Assembly (NCBI RefSeq): GCF_003337485.1
Contig: NZ_QPJJ01000004.1
Span: 186,001-250,000 of the forward strand
Direction: 5' to 3'
Length of the DNA: 64,000 bases
Source of the DNA: Saliterribacillus persicus
GTDB lineage: Bacteria; Bacillota; Bacilli; Bacillales; Amphibacillaceae
Shown here: positions 9,629 to 16,595 of the stretch, piece by piece
How positions within the stretch are numbered: the stretch's first letter is position 1
Layout of the letters: each line of letters begins with the position of its first letter
The notes under the pieces: generated by a model
What the model saw: only the letters and a program-made list of their open reading frames with translations
Told to the model about the DNA's origin: nothing
Database searches by the model: none
Program-made: the position numbers and the translations under genes

Positions 9629-9679
9629 AAGCAAGCTGATCAAAAGAATGACGACCTTATGATCAGCTTGCTTTTTTAT
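9629..9679 (+). terminator. Rho-independent terminator after the stress genes
   Basis: A perfect 14-bp stem (AAGCAAGCTGATCA and its complement TGATCAGCTTGCTT) with a 17-base loop is followed by TTTTTT. Confidence 0.92.
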
Positions 9680-9777
9680 TGTTTATACATAGCTAACCCT
9701 TTACCTTTACACTTCTCCCATTTAAAATAAAAATGATAGTATTAATCTTACAAAAAACCCAAGAAGAGGTGTATAGT

Positions 9778-10008
9778 TTGTTTTTTAAAGCAAATCCAAA
9801 GGCAGATAAAACTAGTGTGAATATAGCTTTTTATAGTACATTTATCTTTTGGTCAGGATTTTTACTTCTCAACAGCATACTCGATCCATTTAATAAAAGC
9901 ATACCAATCGATTCCTTAACCTTATTATTAAGCGGCTTAGCTGTCTTTTTTCTAAGTGAAATTGTCGCACGCTTTTTCAGAAAAAGAAAAGGACGAACGC
10001 CAAATTAG
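9778..10008 (+). CDS. Small two-helix membrane protein, unrecognised
   Basis: The frame is open from an ATG at 9733, but that codon has no ribosome site. The TTG at 9778 follows AGAAGAGG at 8-nt spacing and is the likelier start, giving 76 residues. Two membrane helices are evident (IAFYSTFIFWSGFLLLNSIL and LTLLLSGLAVFFLSEIVARF), with an Arg/Lys-rich cytoplasmic tail. It stands alone between a terminator and the convergent rlmA-like gene. No family is recognised. Confidence 0.65.
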   Translation: MFFKANPKADKTSVNIAFYSTFIFWSGFLLLNSILDPFNKSIPIDSLTLLLSGLAVFFLSEIVARFFRKRKGRTPN

Positions 10009-10026
10009 ACGCACACCCACTTATCA

Positions 10027-10881
10027 TTAATCTTCCGCATGTCTTCCTATTAGAATATCCAGATCTATTGTCACTTCCATTAATTTATCGATTTTATCCT
10101 TTATCTCATCATAATCTGTATTCCACGTTAATGGCGTCATTCTCCAAAGTTGTACCCGCAAATCATTGTCAATTTCCTGCTTATAAGTAAGACGATGAAT
10201 TTCTGTCTTACTATAATGCTCATGAAACTTATTCACTGTCTCATCATTCGAATAATTGGAAGGCTCTGAAGAAATAATCTCACGAATTTCTTTTAGATAA
10301 TTCTGCTGTGGAACGACTTTAATTACGACAGCGTCTTTTGTAGAAATTCGATCAAATTCCTCATAATTTGCTGGAGACAGTATATTTAACAAAACATGAA
10401 AGGAGCTTTTCTGAAAAGGATTCTTTGCTAGATCCCCTACACTCCATATCGCTTCTGGATAGTATTTAGCTGCTGTCATGATTCCATCCTTAGAAATATC
10501 AATGCCAAAGCCTTGAGGATTTATGTGGTCGATACGTTTCAAAATTTCATGCAAATGGGAGCCTTCCCCAGAACCAACATCTAAAATATGCAGTTTATTT
10601 TGAGAATGAGATTTGATTACTGTTGTAATTTTTTCATGCAGTGGCTGATATAGCCCTCCTGCAATAACCCTATGCCTTGCTTCAAATAATTCTTTGTCAT
10701 ATTGCTCAGGAGATGATTGCATATAAAGGTTGATGTATCCTTTTTTAGCTACATCAAAGGTATGCTGATTCACGCATAGCATGGATTTTTCTCTTATATC
10801 CATCTCACCCTTACAAATAGGACATCGAAAAAGATGAATGTATTTTTCTAATAATAAGACTGTCTGATCTCGTTTTTTCAT
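10027..10881 (-). CDS. rlmA: 23S rRNA (guanine-N1) methyltransferase, RlmA family
   Basis: The 284-residue enzyme methylates a guanine in 23S rRNA hairpin 35. The N-terminal zinc finger uses Cys20, Cys23, Cys36 and His40 (FRCPICKGEMDIREKSMLC then VNQHTFD). The SAM-binding domain carries motif I as LDVGSGEGSH. Length and layout match RlmA(I)/RlmA(II)/TlrB proteins; the RlmA(II) type acting at G748 is expected in Gram-positives, and members such as TlrB give tylosin resistance. Position-specific activity cannot be read from sequence. It is a single gene, convergent with the small membrane-protein gene. Confidence 0.85.
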   Translation of the reverse strand: MKKRDQTVLLLEKYIHLFRCPICKGEMDIREKSMLCVNQHTFDVAKKGYINLYMQSSPEQYDKELFEARHRVIAGGLYQPLHEKITTVIKSHSQNKLHILDVGSGEGSHLHEILKRIDHINPQGFGIDISKDGIMTAAKYYPEAIWSVGDLAKNPFQKSSFHVLLNILSPANYEEFDRISTKDAVVIKVVPQQNYLKEIREIISSEPSNYSNDETVNKFHEHYSKTEIHRLTYKQEIDNDLRVQLWRMTPLTWNTDYDEIKDKIDKLMEVTIDLDILIGRHAED

Positions 10882-10942
10882 AGTAATCGCTCCGCGTGTA
10901 TAGTTTGTTTAACCATACTACCATAAAAAAGCCCCAGAAGTC

Positions 10943-11749
10943 TTAGCCTTTCACTAATTTTGTACGCATATGGTTAGAGAATAATTCTACGAGTAAAATC
11001 AGCACCATTAACCCAATTAAAATTGAACCAACCTCTGTCCACCTGTAAGCATTCATGGCAAAAATTAGAGGGGCACCAATCCCACCTGCTCCTACCAAGC
11101 CTAATATAGAAGCTTCTCTTAAATTCATATCAAAACGATAAATCATAATCGATAGAAAAATCGCAAATAATTGCGGCACAATACCATAGCGTATTTTTTC
11201 AAAAGTGTTACAACCAATGGATGTCATCGACTCCAGAATGCTCGTGTCTAAATCTTCTATAGCATCGACATAAAGCTTTGCTAACATTCCAATCGAGATA
11301 AGAGCGATAGTCAAAACACCCGCAAACGGGCCTGGCCCCGTTACTCGAATAAACATCAGCCCATACACAAGAGCAGGAACGGTTCTGATAAAAATTAATA
11401 ACAATCGCGTAATAAATGCCACCGGCTTTGGTACAACATTTGACGCTGAAAAAAAGGCTAACGGAATAGCTAATAACGCTCCAATAATTGTGCCTAAAAA
11501 TGCGATCGCTATCGTTTCAACCAGTAAATATAAAACCCCTTGCGATGTGATATTTAATAATAGATCTAAATCTGGACTGACAATTCCTTGTAGAATATTT
11601 GTCGCAATTATCCAGCCACTTTCTTCAACATTTTCAATATTTACCGCTGAAAATGACCAAATAAATAAGAAAGCGACAAGTGCTGTCACGATTAAAATAT
11701 AGCGATTATTACGAGGTGCACTCACTAACTGCTTTTCAATCATTTCCAT
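10943..11749 (-). CDS. phnE: Phosphonate ABC transporter permease PhnE (second copy)
   Basis: The 268-residue inner-membrane permease has about six hydrophobic helices and the BPD_transp_1 EAA loop around DLDTSILESMTSIGCNTFEKIRYGIVPQ. It is the distal gene of phnD-phnC-phnE-phnE, starting 14 nt after the first phnE behind AAAGGAG. Two different PhnE permeases probably form a heterodimer, a layout common in Bacillaceae. The operon lacks C-P lyase genes, so imported phosphonate or phosphite must be used elsewhere. Confidence 0.9.
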   Translation of the reverse strand: MEMIEKQLVSAPRNNRYILIVTALVAFLFIWSFSAVNIENVEESGWIIATNILQGIVSPDLDLLLNITSQGVLYLLVETIAIAFLGTIIGALLAIPLAFFSASNVVPKPVAFITRLLLIFIRTVPALVYGLMFIRVTGPGPFAGVLTIALISIGMLAKLYVDAIEDLDTSILESMTSIGCNTFEKIRYGIVPQLFAIFLSIMIYRFDMNLREASILGLVGAGGIGAPLIFAMNAYRWTEVGSILIGLMVLILLVELFSNHMRTKLVKG

Positions 11750-11763
11750 TTATTTTTCTCCTT

Positions 11764-12579
11764 TTACATTAGCTTTTTTCTGAAATGTTCACTCACGTTC
11801 TCTATTAAAAATACAGTAATGGCAAGCATAAATAATACCATTCCAACACTCGCATAATCTCGCCAACCGAGGCCTTCGTTAAGTAAAAGTCCTATACCAC
11901 CTGCACCAACATAGCCTAAAATCGCTGCATAACGAACATTTCCTTCAAAACAAAATAAAGAAGTCGATAAAAAATTAGGCAAAACTTGAGGGAAAACTGC
12001 ATGGCGAAAAGCATGAATCCGCGTCATACCAATTGATTCCATTGCTTCAAAAGCTCCCATATCAACATTCTCTATTTGTTCATAGAGAAGTTTTCCAACA
12101 TACGCAAGTGTAAATAGGAAAATTGCCACGGTTCCAGCAAGTGTGCCAAGCCCAAAGATAAACGTGGCAATAAGGGCTGAAACTAATGTAGGCAAGGTTC
12201 TTAGAATACTCAAAAATACTTTAGAAAGTATGACAATCACTCTATTTTTCACCATATTAGAAGCGGCTAAAAAGGCCAACGGAATCGCTGCGAATGCACC
12301 AAAAATAGATCCTAATAGAGACATTTTTATCGTGTCCATCAATGGCCGCCATATATAAGGTAGATACTCCCATTTAGGAGGGATCATCTCTCCAATAATT
12401 ACAAAAAATTCTGTCCATCTTCGAATTAATATATCCAATTCGAAATTTGTGAAATGGACCGAAAGCCACGTCGCAATGAAGACAACTATTAAAATAATAG
12501 GCGTTCTTGAACGCTTCTCAAGAATCGACTTTCCATTTGCTAAGGCTAGTTTTTTAGGAGGAAAGATTTTATCATACAT
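11764..12579 (-). CDS. phnE: Phosphonate ABC transporter permease PhnE (first copy)
   Basis: This 271-residue permease has an N-terminal cytoplasmic tail, a helix near 30-50 and the BPD_transp_1 core with an EAA loop (ENVDMGAFEAMESIGMTRIHA). The ATG at 12579 is chosen over the longer frame opening at 12621 because AAAGGAG lies 8 nt upstream of it. This start overlaps the last 8 nt of phnC, so translation is coupled. It is homologous to the following phnE but clearly diverged, consistent with distinct halves of one channel. Confidence 0.9.
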   Translation of the reverse strand: MYDKIFPPKKLALANGKSILEKRSRTPIILIVVFIATWLSVHFTNFELDILIRRWTEFFVIIGEMIPPKWEYLPYIWRPLMDTIKMSLLGSIFGAFAAIPLAFLAASNMVKNRVIVILSKVFLSILRTLPTLVSALIATFIFGLGTLAGTVAIFLFTLAYVGKLLYEQIENVDMGAFEAMESIGMTRIHAFRHAVFPQVLPNFLSTSLFCFEGNVRYAAILGYVGAGGIGLLLNEGLGWRDYASVGMVLFMLAITVFLIENVSEHFRKKLM

Positions 12580-13360
12580 ACGCTTCTTTCTCCTTTTCCT
12601 CAAATTCATCCTGAATTTCATCTAACTTTCCGTTGTATATGTAGTCAAGAATTTCTGGAGTAACTTCACTTGCATGACCGTCATAGACGATTTCACCGGT
12701 GCGAATACCAATGATTCGATCCGCATATTCCAAAGCCACCTCAACATGGTGAATATTCATAATTACGGATATTTGCATATCCTTATTGATTTTTTTAAAA
12801 TCGTCCATTACTTGCTTTGACGTAACAGGATCTAGAGAAGCAATTGGCTCATCAGCTAAGATAATAGCTGGATTTTGAGCTATTGTTCTTGCTAAAGCCA
12901 CTCGCTGTTGCTGACCACCAGATAATTGATCTACCCGTACATAAGCCTTGTCCAAAATTCCGACCTGATCTAATGCAGTAAGCGCCCTTATCTTATGCTC
13001 TTTTGAAAATATCCCTGTTATTTTTCGCCAAGCTGGTAAGTCTGGTATAAAGGAAACGAGGACATTTTTTAATACTGTCGTGCGAGTAACGAGATTAAAA
13101 GATTGAAAGATCATGCCAATTCTTCTTCTTAGCTTACGAACACCTTTTCCTTTTAATTGTGCTACTTCGATATTATCCACCAACAGGGTTCCCCCTGTGA
13201 TGTCATGCATCCGATTAATGCATCGTAACAGGGTTGATTTGCCTGCACCAGATAAACCAATTATGGCAACGAATTCACCCTGTTCAATAGATAAATTTAT
13301 ATCTTGTAATGCCAATACATCTTTTCCATATCTTTTTTCAACATTTATAAATTCTATCAT
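12572..13360 (-). CDS. phnC: Phosphonate ABC transporter ATP-binding protein PhnC
   Basis: The 262-residue ABC ATPase has Walker A GLSGAGKSTLLR, a Q-loop at FQSFNLV, signature LSGGQQQRVALAR and Walker B IILADEPIASLD. The subfamily-typical opening reads MIEFINVEKRYGKDVLALQD. The ATG at 13360 has GGAG 8 nt upstream; the frame extends to 13381 but without a ribosome site. It energises phosphonate uptake with the two PhnE permeases. A hairpin separates it from phnD upstream. Confidence 0.92.
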   Translation of the reverse strand: MIEFINVEKRYGKDVLALQDINLSIEQGEFVAIIGLSGAGKSTLLRCINRMHDITGGTLLVDNIEVAQLKGKGVRKLRRRIGMIFQSFNLVTRTTVLKNVLVSFIPDLPAWRKITGIFSKEHKIRALTALDQVGILDKAYVRVDQLSGGQQQRVALARTIAQNPAIILADEPIASLDPVTSKQVMDDFKKINKDMQISVIMNIHHVEVALEYADRIIGIRTGEIVYDGHASEVTPEILDYIYNGKLDEIQDEFEEKEKEAYV

Positions 13361-13400
13361 GTCAAAATCTCCATTCTTCATTACAAACTTTTAAGTTTAG

Positions 13401-13431
13401 GCAAAAAGAGAACACCATAGATGATGTTCTC
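13401..13431 (-). terminator. Attenuating hairpin between phnD and phnC
   Basis: A stem GAGAACA/TGTTCTC with a short internal helix is followed on the minus strand by TTTTTG. It lies 41 nt after the phnD stop and 41 nt before the phnC ATG, so it probably lets only part of the transcription reach the transporter genes. Confidence 0.65.
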
Positions 13432-13472
13432 ATTTTCTACTTTTACCTACCTATTTCACTATTTATTACATA

Positions 13473-14591
13473 TTAATTTAATGACTGGACCAATTCCTGA
13501 GCTTCACGTTCTGCGTCATAATCCTCAGAAGTAGCCTCTTGGTACCCTTCATGGTTATAAATCGAGATAACTTCTTTTCCTTCTTCTGTTTCAGCAATAT
13601 TCATAAACGCCTGTTGAAGTGCTGCTTTTAAGTCATCATCCATGTTTTCAGAATTCTTACTCACACTAACAGTGTCATTATAAATTCCTGATGTTACTCC
13701 AATAACATTTGTCTCGTCCCAGATTGGTGCTTCACGCTCGAAATCACCTTCCCAAGATTCCGCGTTATCACGGCGAGCATCTGCATAGGTAACCATGACA
13801 TCGACTTGCTCTGCTGCAAGACGTGCAAAGGCACTACCATAAGAATCTGCTTGCACAACATTTTCTAAATCCGAAATTGTTTTACCAAACTTATCATCTA
13901 ACCAAAGTGCTGGATAAATATAACCTGCTGGTGAGGAAGATGACATCACTGCCCATGATGCGCTATTTACATCTTCAAAACTTAATTCTTCTCCATTATT
14001 TACTTTTTCCGCTAATGCTTGTCCTTTTTCAGAAGGCCCTGCAATCATTAAAGCCCGGTAGTAAGTAACTTGTTCATCAGACGCATCTGTTGGTTTATTA
14101 TCATTCCAATCCTTTGCTTCATCAGAATCATTATTCAAACCAGCACGAGTAGCAGTTAAAATCACTTCTGCTCCATCATCATATAAAACATAAGTTCCAC
14201 CTGGTATTAGACCAACATCTGTAGTTCCAGCAGATAGAGCTTCACCTACTGCTTCATAATTTGTTCCAACCGTAATATCTACTTCTCCGATATCATAACC
14301 AAGCGAAGACATTTCTTCTGTTAGTAAATTTTTAAGCGGCTCTGTCGCCGTAATAATTTCTTCCGGATCTCTTGAAGGAACAAATCCAATAGAAAGCGTG
14401 TCTAAGGATTTATTTTCTTGTGCTTCCTCTTCTTCCTCTGAAGCTTCTTCTGTTTCTTCTGTTTCTGTTTCTGTTGCTTCTGCTTCATTACCTGTTGTTT
14501 CTTCCGCTTCTCCCTCTTCGGAATTGCCACAAGCAGCTAGGAATAAAACGAGAAATAAAATACCTAATCCAACCATAAATTTCTTTAACAT
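13473..14591 (-). CDS. phnD: Phosphonate-binding lipoprotein PhnD
   Basis: The 372-residue substrate-binding lipoprotein of the phosphonate/phosphite importer has a signal peptide ending LFLAAC (lipidated Cys21). An unusually long Glu/Thr-rich acidic linker follows (about 23-65). The PhnD fold starts SIGFVPSRDPEEI and contains GTNYEAVGEAL and ASWAVMSSSSPAGYIYPALW, typical of the family. A GAGGGGATC ribosome site precedes the ATG. The acidic linker is common for lipoproteins of salt-tolerant Bacillaceae. Its ligand could be a phosphonate, phosphite or methylphosphonate. Confidence 0.9.
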   Translation of the reverse strand: MLKKFMVGLGILFLVLFLAACGNSEEGEAEETTGNEAEATETETEETEEASEEEEEAQENKSLDTLSIGFVPSRDPEEIITATEPLKNLLTEEMSSLGYDIGEVDITVGTNYEAVGEALSAGTTDVGLIPGGTYVLYDDGAEVILTATRAGLNNDSDEAKDWNDNKPTDASDEQVTYYRALMIAGPSEKGQALAEKVNNGEELSFEDVNSASWAVMSSSSPAGYIYPALWLDDKFGKTISDLENVVQADSYGSAFARLAAEQVDVMVTYADARRDNAESWEGDFEREAPIWDETNVIGVTSGIYNDTVSVSKNSENMDDDLKAALQQAFMNIAETEEGKEVISIYNHEGYQEATSEDYDAEREAQELVQSLN

Positions 14592-14772
14592 TCTTGATCC
14601 CCTCTTTCGTATTCAATTGAAACTATCTACTATACTAACGAATGATTATTAAGCAGATATGGATAAAATGTAAAAGATTGTTAATAAGTTGTAAATTTGG
14701 CTTTACTTGCTGTTTTAAGTTTTTTAATTATTATTGGTCTAACTTTAGTAGTGCATGTCTAGCAACTAATAT

Positions 14773-14820
14773 AAAAAAAGCATGTAAATCCATATTTAGA
14801 TAGGGATTTAACATGCTTTT
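14773..14820 (-). terminator. Long hairpin terminator between the repeat array and phnD
   Basis: An inverted repeat AAAAGCATGTAAATCC.../GGATTTAACATGCTTTT spans 44 nt with A/T tracts on both sides. It lies upstream of phnD and downstream of the tandem array. It is best read as the minus-strand terminator of the DUF1206 transcript, which would then include the array. Confidence 0.65.
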
Positions 14821-14980
14821 CTACTTTTTATTAATGAGAGCTATAAATTAAATTATATTTGTATTCCTTTTTATTTTAGTATTCTCGTACTATTTTAAAA
14901 TGTGTATCTTCACTTGAATCAAGATTAATAGCTAAGCTAAGAAGTCACGACGTGTTGCTGAATTTTTGGATTTGTCTTGG

Positions 14981-15500
14981 GTTTTGCGCTTTGTTTTCGA
15001 TTTTCGCGATTTGCTCTCGACTTTTACGATTTGTTCTCGACTTTCGCGATTTGTTCTCGACTTTCGCGATTTGTTCTCGACTTTCGCGATTTGCTCTCGA
15101 CTTTTGCGATTTATTCTCGACTTCTGCGATTTATTCTCGACTTCTGCGATTTATTCTCGACTTTCGTGATTTGCTCTCGACTTTTGCGATTTGTTCTCTA
15201 CTTTTGTGATTTGCTTGCAACTTCTGCGATTTCCTTGCAACTTTCGTGATTTCCTTGCAACTTCCGCGATTTCCTTGCAACTTCCGCGATTTCCTTGCAA
15301 CTTCCGCGATTTCCTTGCAACTTCCGCGATTTGCTTGCAACTTCTGCGATTTCCTTGCAACTTCCGCGATTTCCTTGCAACTTCCGCGATTTCCTTGCAA
15401 CTTCCGCGATTTCCTTGCAACTTCTGCGATTTCCTTGCAACTTTCGTGATTTGCTTGCAACTTTCGTGATTTCCTTGCAACTTTTATGATTCTCACAGAT
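14981..15500. repeat. Tandem array of 26 copies of a 20-bp unit
   Basis: From 14981 to 15500 the sequence repeats with an exact 20-base period and no indels. The first 11 units (14981-15200) resemble CTTTCGCGATTTGTTCTCGA. From 15201 the units switch to CTTCCGCGATTTCCTTGCAA and keep that form to 15480; the last unit is degenerate. The sequence just before 14981 looks like a further decayed unit. Differences between copies are almost all C/T exchanges at unit positions 4, 5 and 7, plus a G/C exchange at position 13. Because 20 is not a multiple of 3, several frames stay open on both strands, creating artefactual ORFs with a 20-residue period. Function is unknown. Confidence 0.95.
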
Positions 15501-15540
15501 ATTTTTCAATTCAGTAATAAATGATTCATGAAAACTAGAA

Positions 15541-16386
15541 TTAGTATTTTCCTAATCCCATATGCTGATATCTTCCTCTTGCAATTTGGTAAACTCCATA
15601 TAAAAATAGACCTATTGCGGCTATTCCCAGCAATACTTGACCATAAGGCTCCTGGGACAATTCGGATAAAACACCATCTAGTCCTTTTGCTTGATCAGAA
15701 TCAGAGGTCCAGGCGGTTTGAATGAAGAAAAAACCAACCATACCAAAAACAGCTCCTCTTGAAGCTAGTCCTAATCTTCCAGCGTTTTTAGCAATTCTAT
15801 ATTCATGTGAATTCATATCTTGTGTATGAAATCTCTTCATGAACTTTGTAGTAATTCCTTTGTAAAGCTCTAATATTCCATAAACAATAATTATCACACC
15901 AACTGCAGCTATAAGCCATTGCCCAAAAGGTTGAGATAATAATTTAGCAGTCATTGTTTTTTCAGTATTCCCACCACTACTACCTGCGTTTAAGGCAATT
16001 TTAAATGCACTATAAATTAAACCACCATAAATAATTGCTATGACTAAGCTAGCTCCTCTTGAAAAAAGTCCTTTCAATCCCTTTCCTTTATTCTGAGGGT
16101 CTTTGATAACTTTAATTAAAAGCCACATTTCATATAATAATAGTCCAATAGCAATTAGCCAAATTAATATTTCGCCAAATGGCATCCCCGCTAAAGATCT
16201 GAACATCCCTTGTGTGCCTGACGTATTCCCACCAACGCCGATCGCCGCCATAAAGGTTAATATACCAACCATGACAAACACCATACCTTTTGCCATATAT
16301 CCGATTCTTGCTAGGCGCCTAATCCAAGGTTTTAATTCTTCTTTAGCTTCTTCGGTAGATGTATTAGTTGTATTTGCTATCTCCAT
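15541..16386 (-). CDS. DUF1206 membrane protein
   Basis: The 281-residue integral membrane protein has six predicted helices arranged as three DUF1206 repeats of two helices each (RLARIGYMAKGMVFVMVGI, LKGLFSRGASLVIAIIYGG, AKNAGRLGLASRGAVFGMV). DUF1206 proteins have no established biochemical function. An AGGAAGGA site precedes the ATG, and a SigB-like promoter lies about 45 nt upstream, so it is probably part of the general stress response. The 20-bp repeat array begins 41 nt after its stop codon. Confidence 0.88.
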   Translation of the reverse strand: MEIANTTNTSTEEAKEELKPWIRRLARIGYMAKGMVFVMVGILTFMAAIGVGGNTSGTQGMFRSLAGMPFGEILIWLIAIGLLLYEMWLLIKVIKDPQNKGKGLKGLFSRGASLVIAIIYGGLIYSAFKIALNAGSSGGNTEKTMTAKLLSQPFGQWLIAAVGVIIIVYGILELYKGITTKFMKRFHTQDMNSHEYRIAKNAGRLGLASRGAVFGMVGFFFIQTAWTSDSDQAKGLDGVLSELSQEPYGQVLLGIAAIGLFLYGVYQIARGRYQHMGLGKY

Positions 16387-16430
16387 AAGTATCCTTCCTT
16401 CTAATTATTAATATTTCTTTTCACCGTAAT

Positions 16431-16455
16431 ATTCCCTCTCGAGAAAAAAAGAAAC
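16431..16455 (-). promoter_or_regulatory. SigB-type promoter for the DUF1206 gene
   Basis: On the minus strand GTTTCT (16455-16450) and GGGAAT (16436-16431) are 13 nt apart. This is close to GTTTAA-N13/15-GGGWAW and similar to the two promoters at 8921 and 9442. Confidence 0.6.
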
Positions 16456-16527
16456 CAGAAAGCAGTGAGGAACAGTTGGGAGTTATCTTTTTTTCCTTTT
16501 AGAATTTCACACTTTCTAAATACAAAA

Positions 16528-16575
16528 AATGATCAATGATTAGTAGGAATTCGAACTACCAACCATTGATCATTT
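16528..16575 (-). terminator. Terminator after the secreted DUF4350-like gene
   Basis: A perfect 12-bp stem (AAATGATCAATG and complement) carries a smaller internal GTAG/CTAC helix and is followed on the minus strand by TTTTTT. Confidence 0.88.
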
Positions 16576-16595
16576 ATGCTTACTTTAATACATTT

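Noticed and set aside
14981-15500. CRISPR array
   Set aside because: Units are contiguous 20-mers without unique spacers, and no cas genes are nearby.
14952-15509. Several overlapping open frames of 60-121 codons on both strands
   Set aside because: They are by-products of the 20-bp tandem array, whose period keeps multiple frames free of stops. None has a convincing ribosome site or a non-repetitive domain.
16540-16563. TTCGAA-containing loop reminiscent of a tRNA T-arm
   Set aside because: It is the loop of a perfect terminator hairpin; no acceptor or anticodon stem can be built around it.
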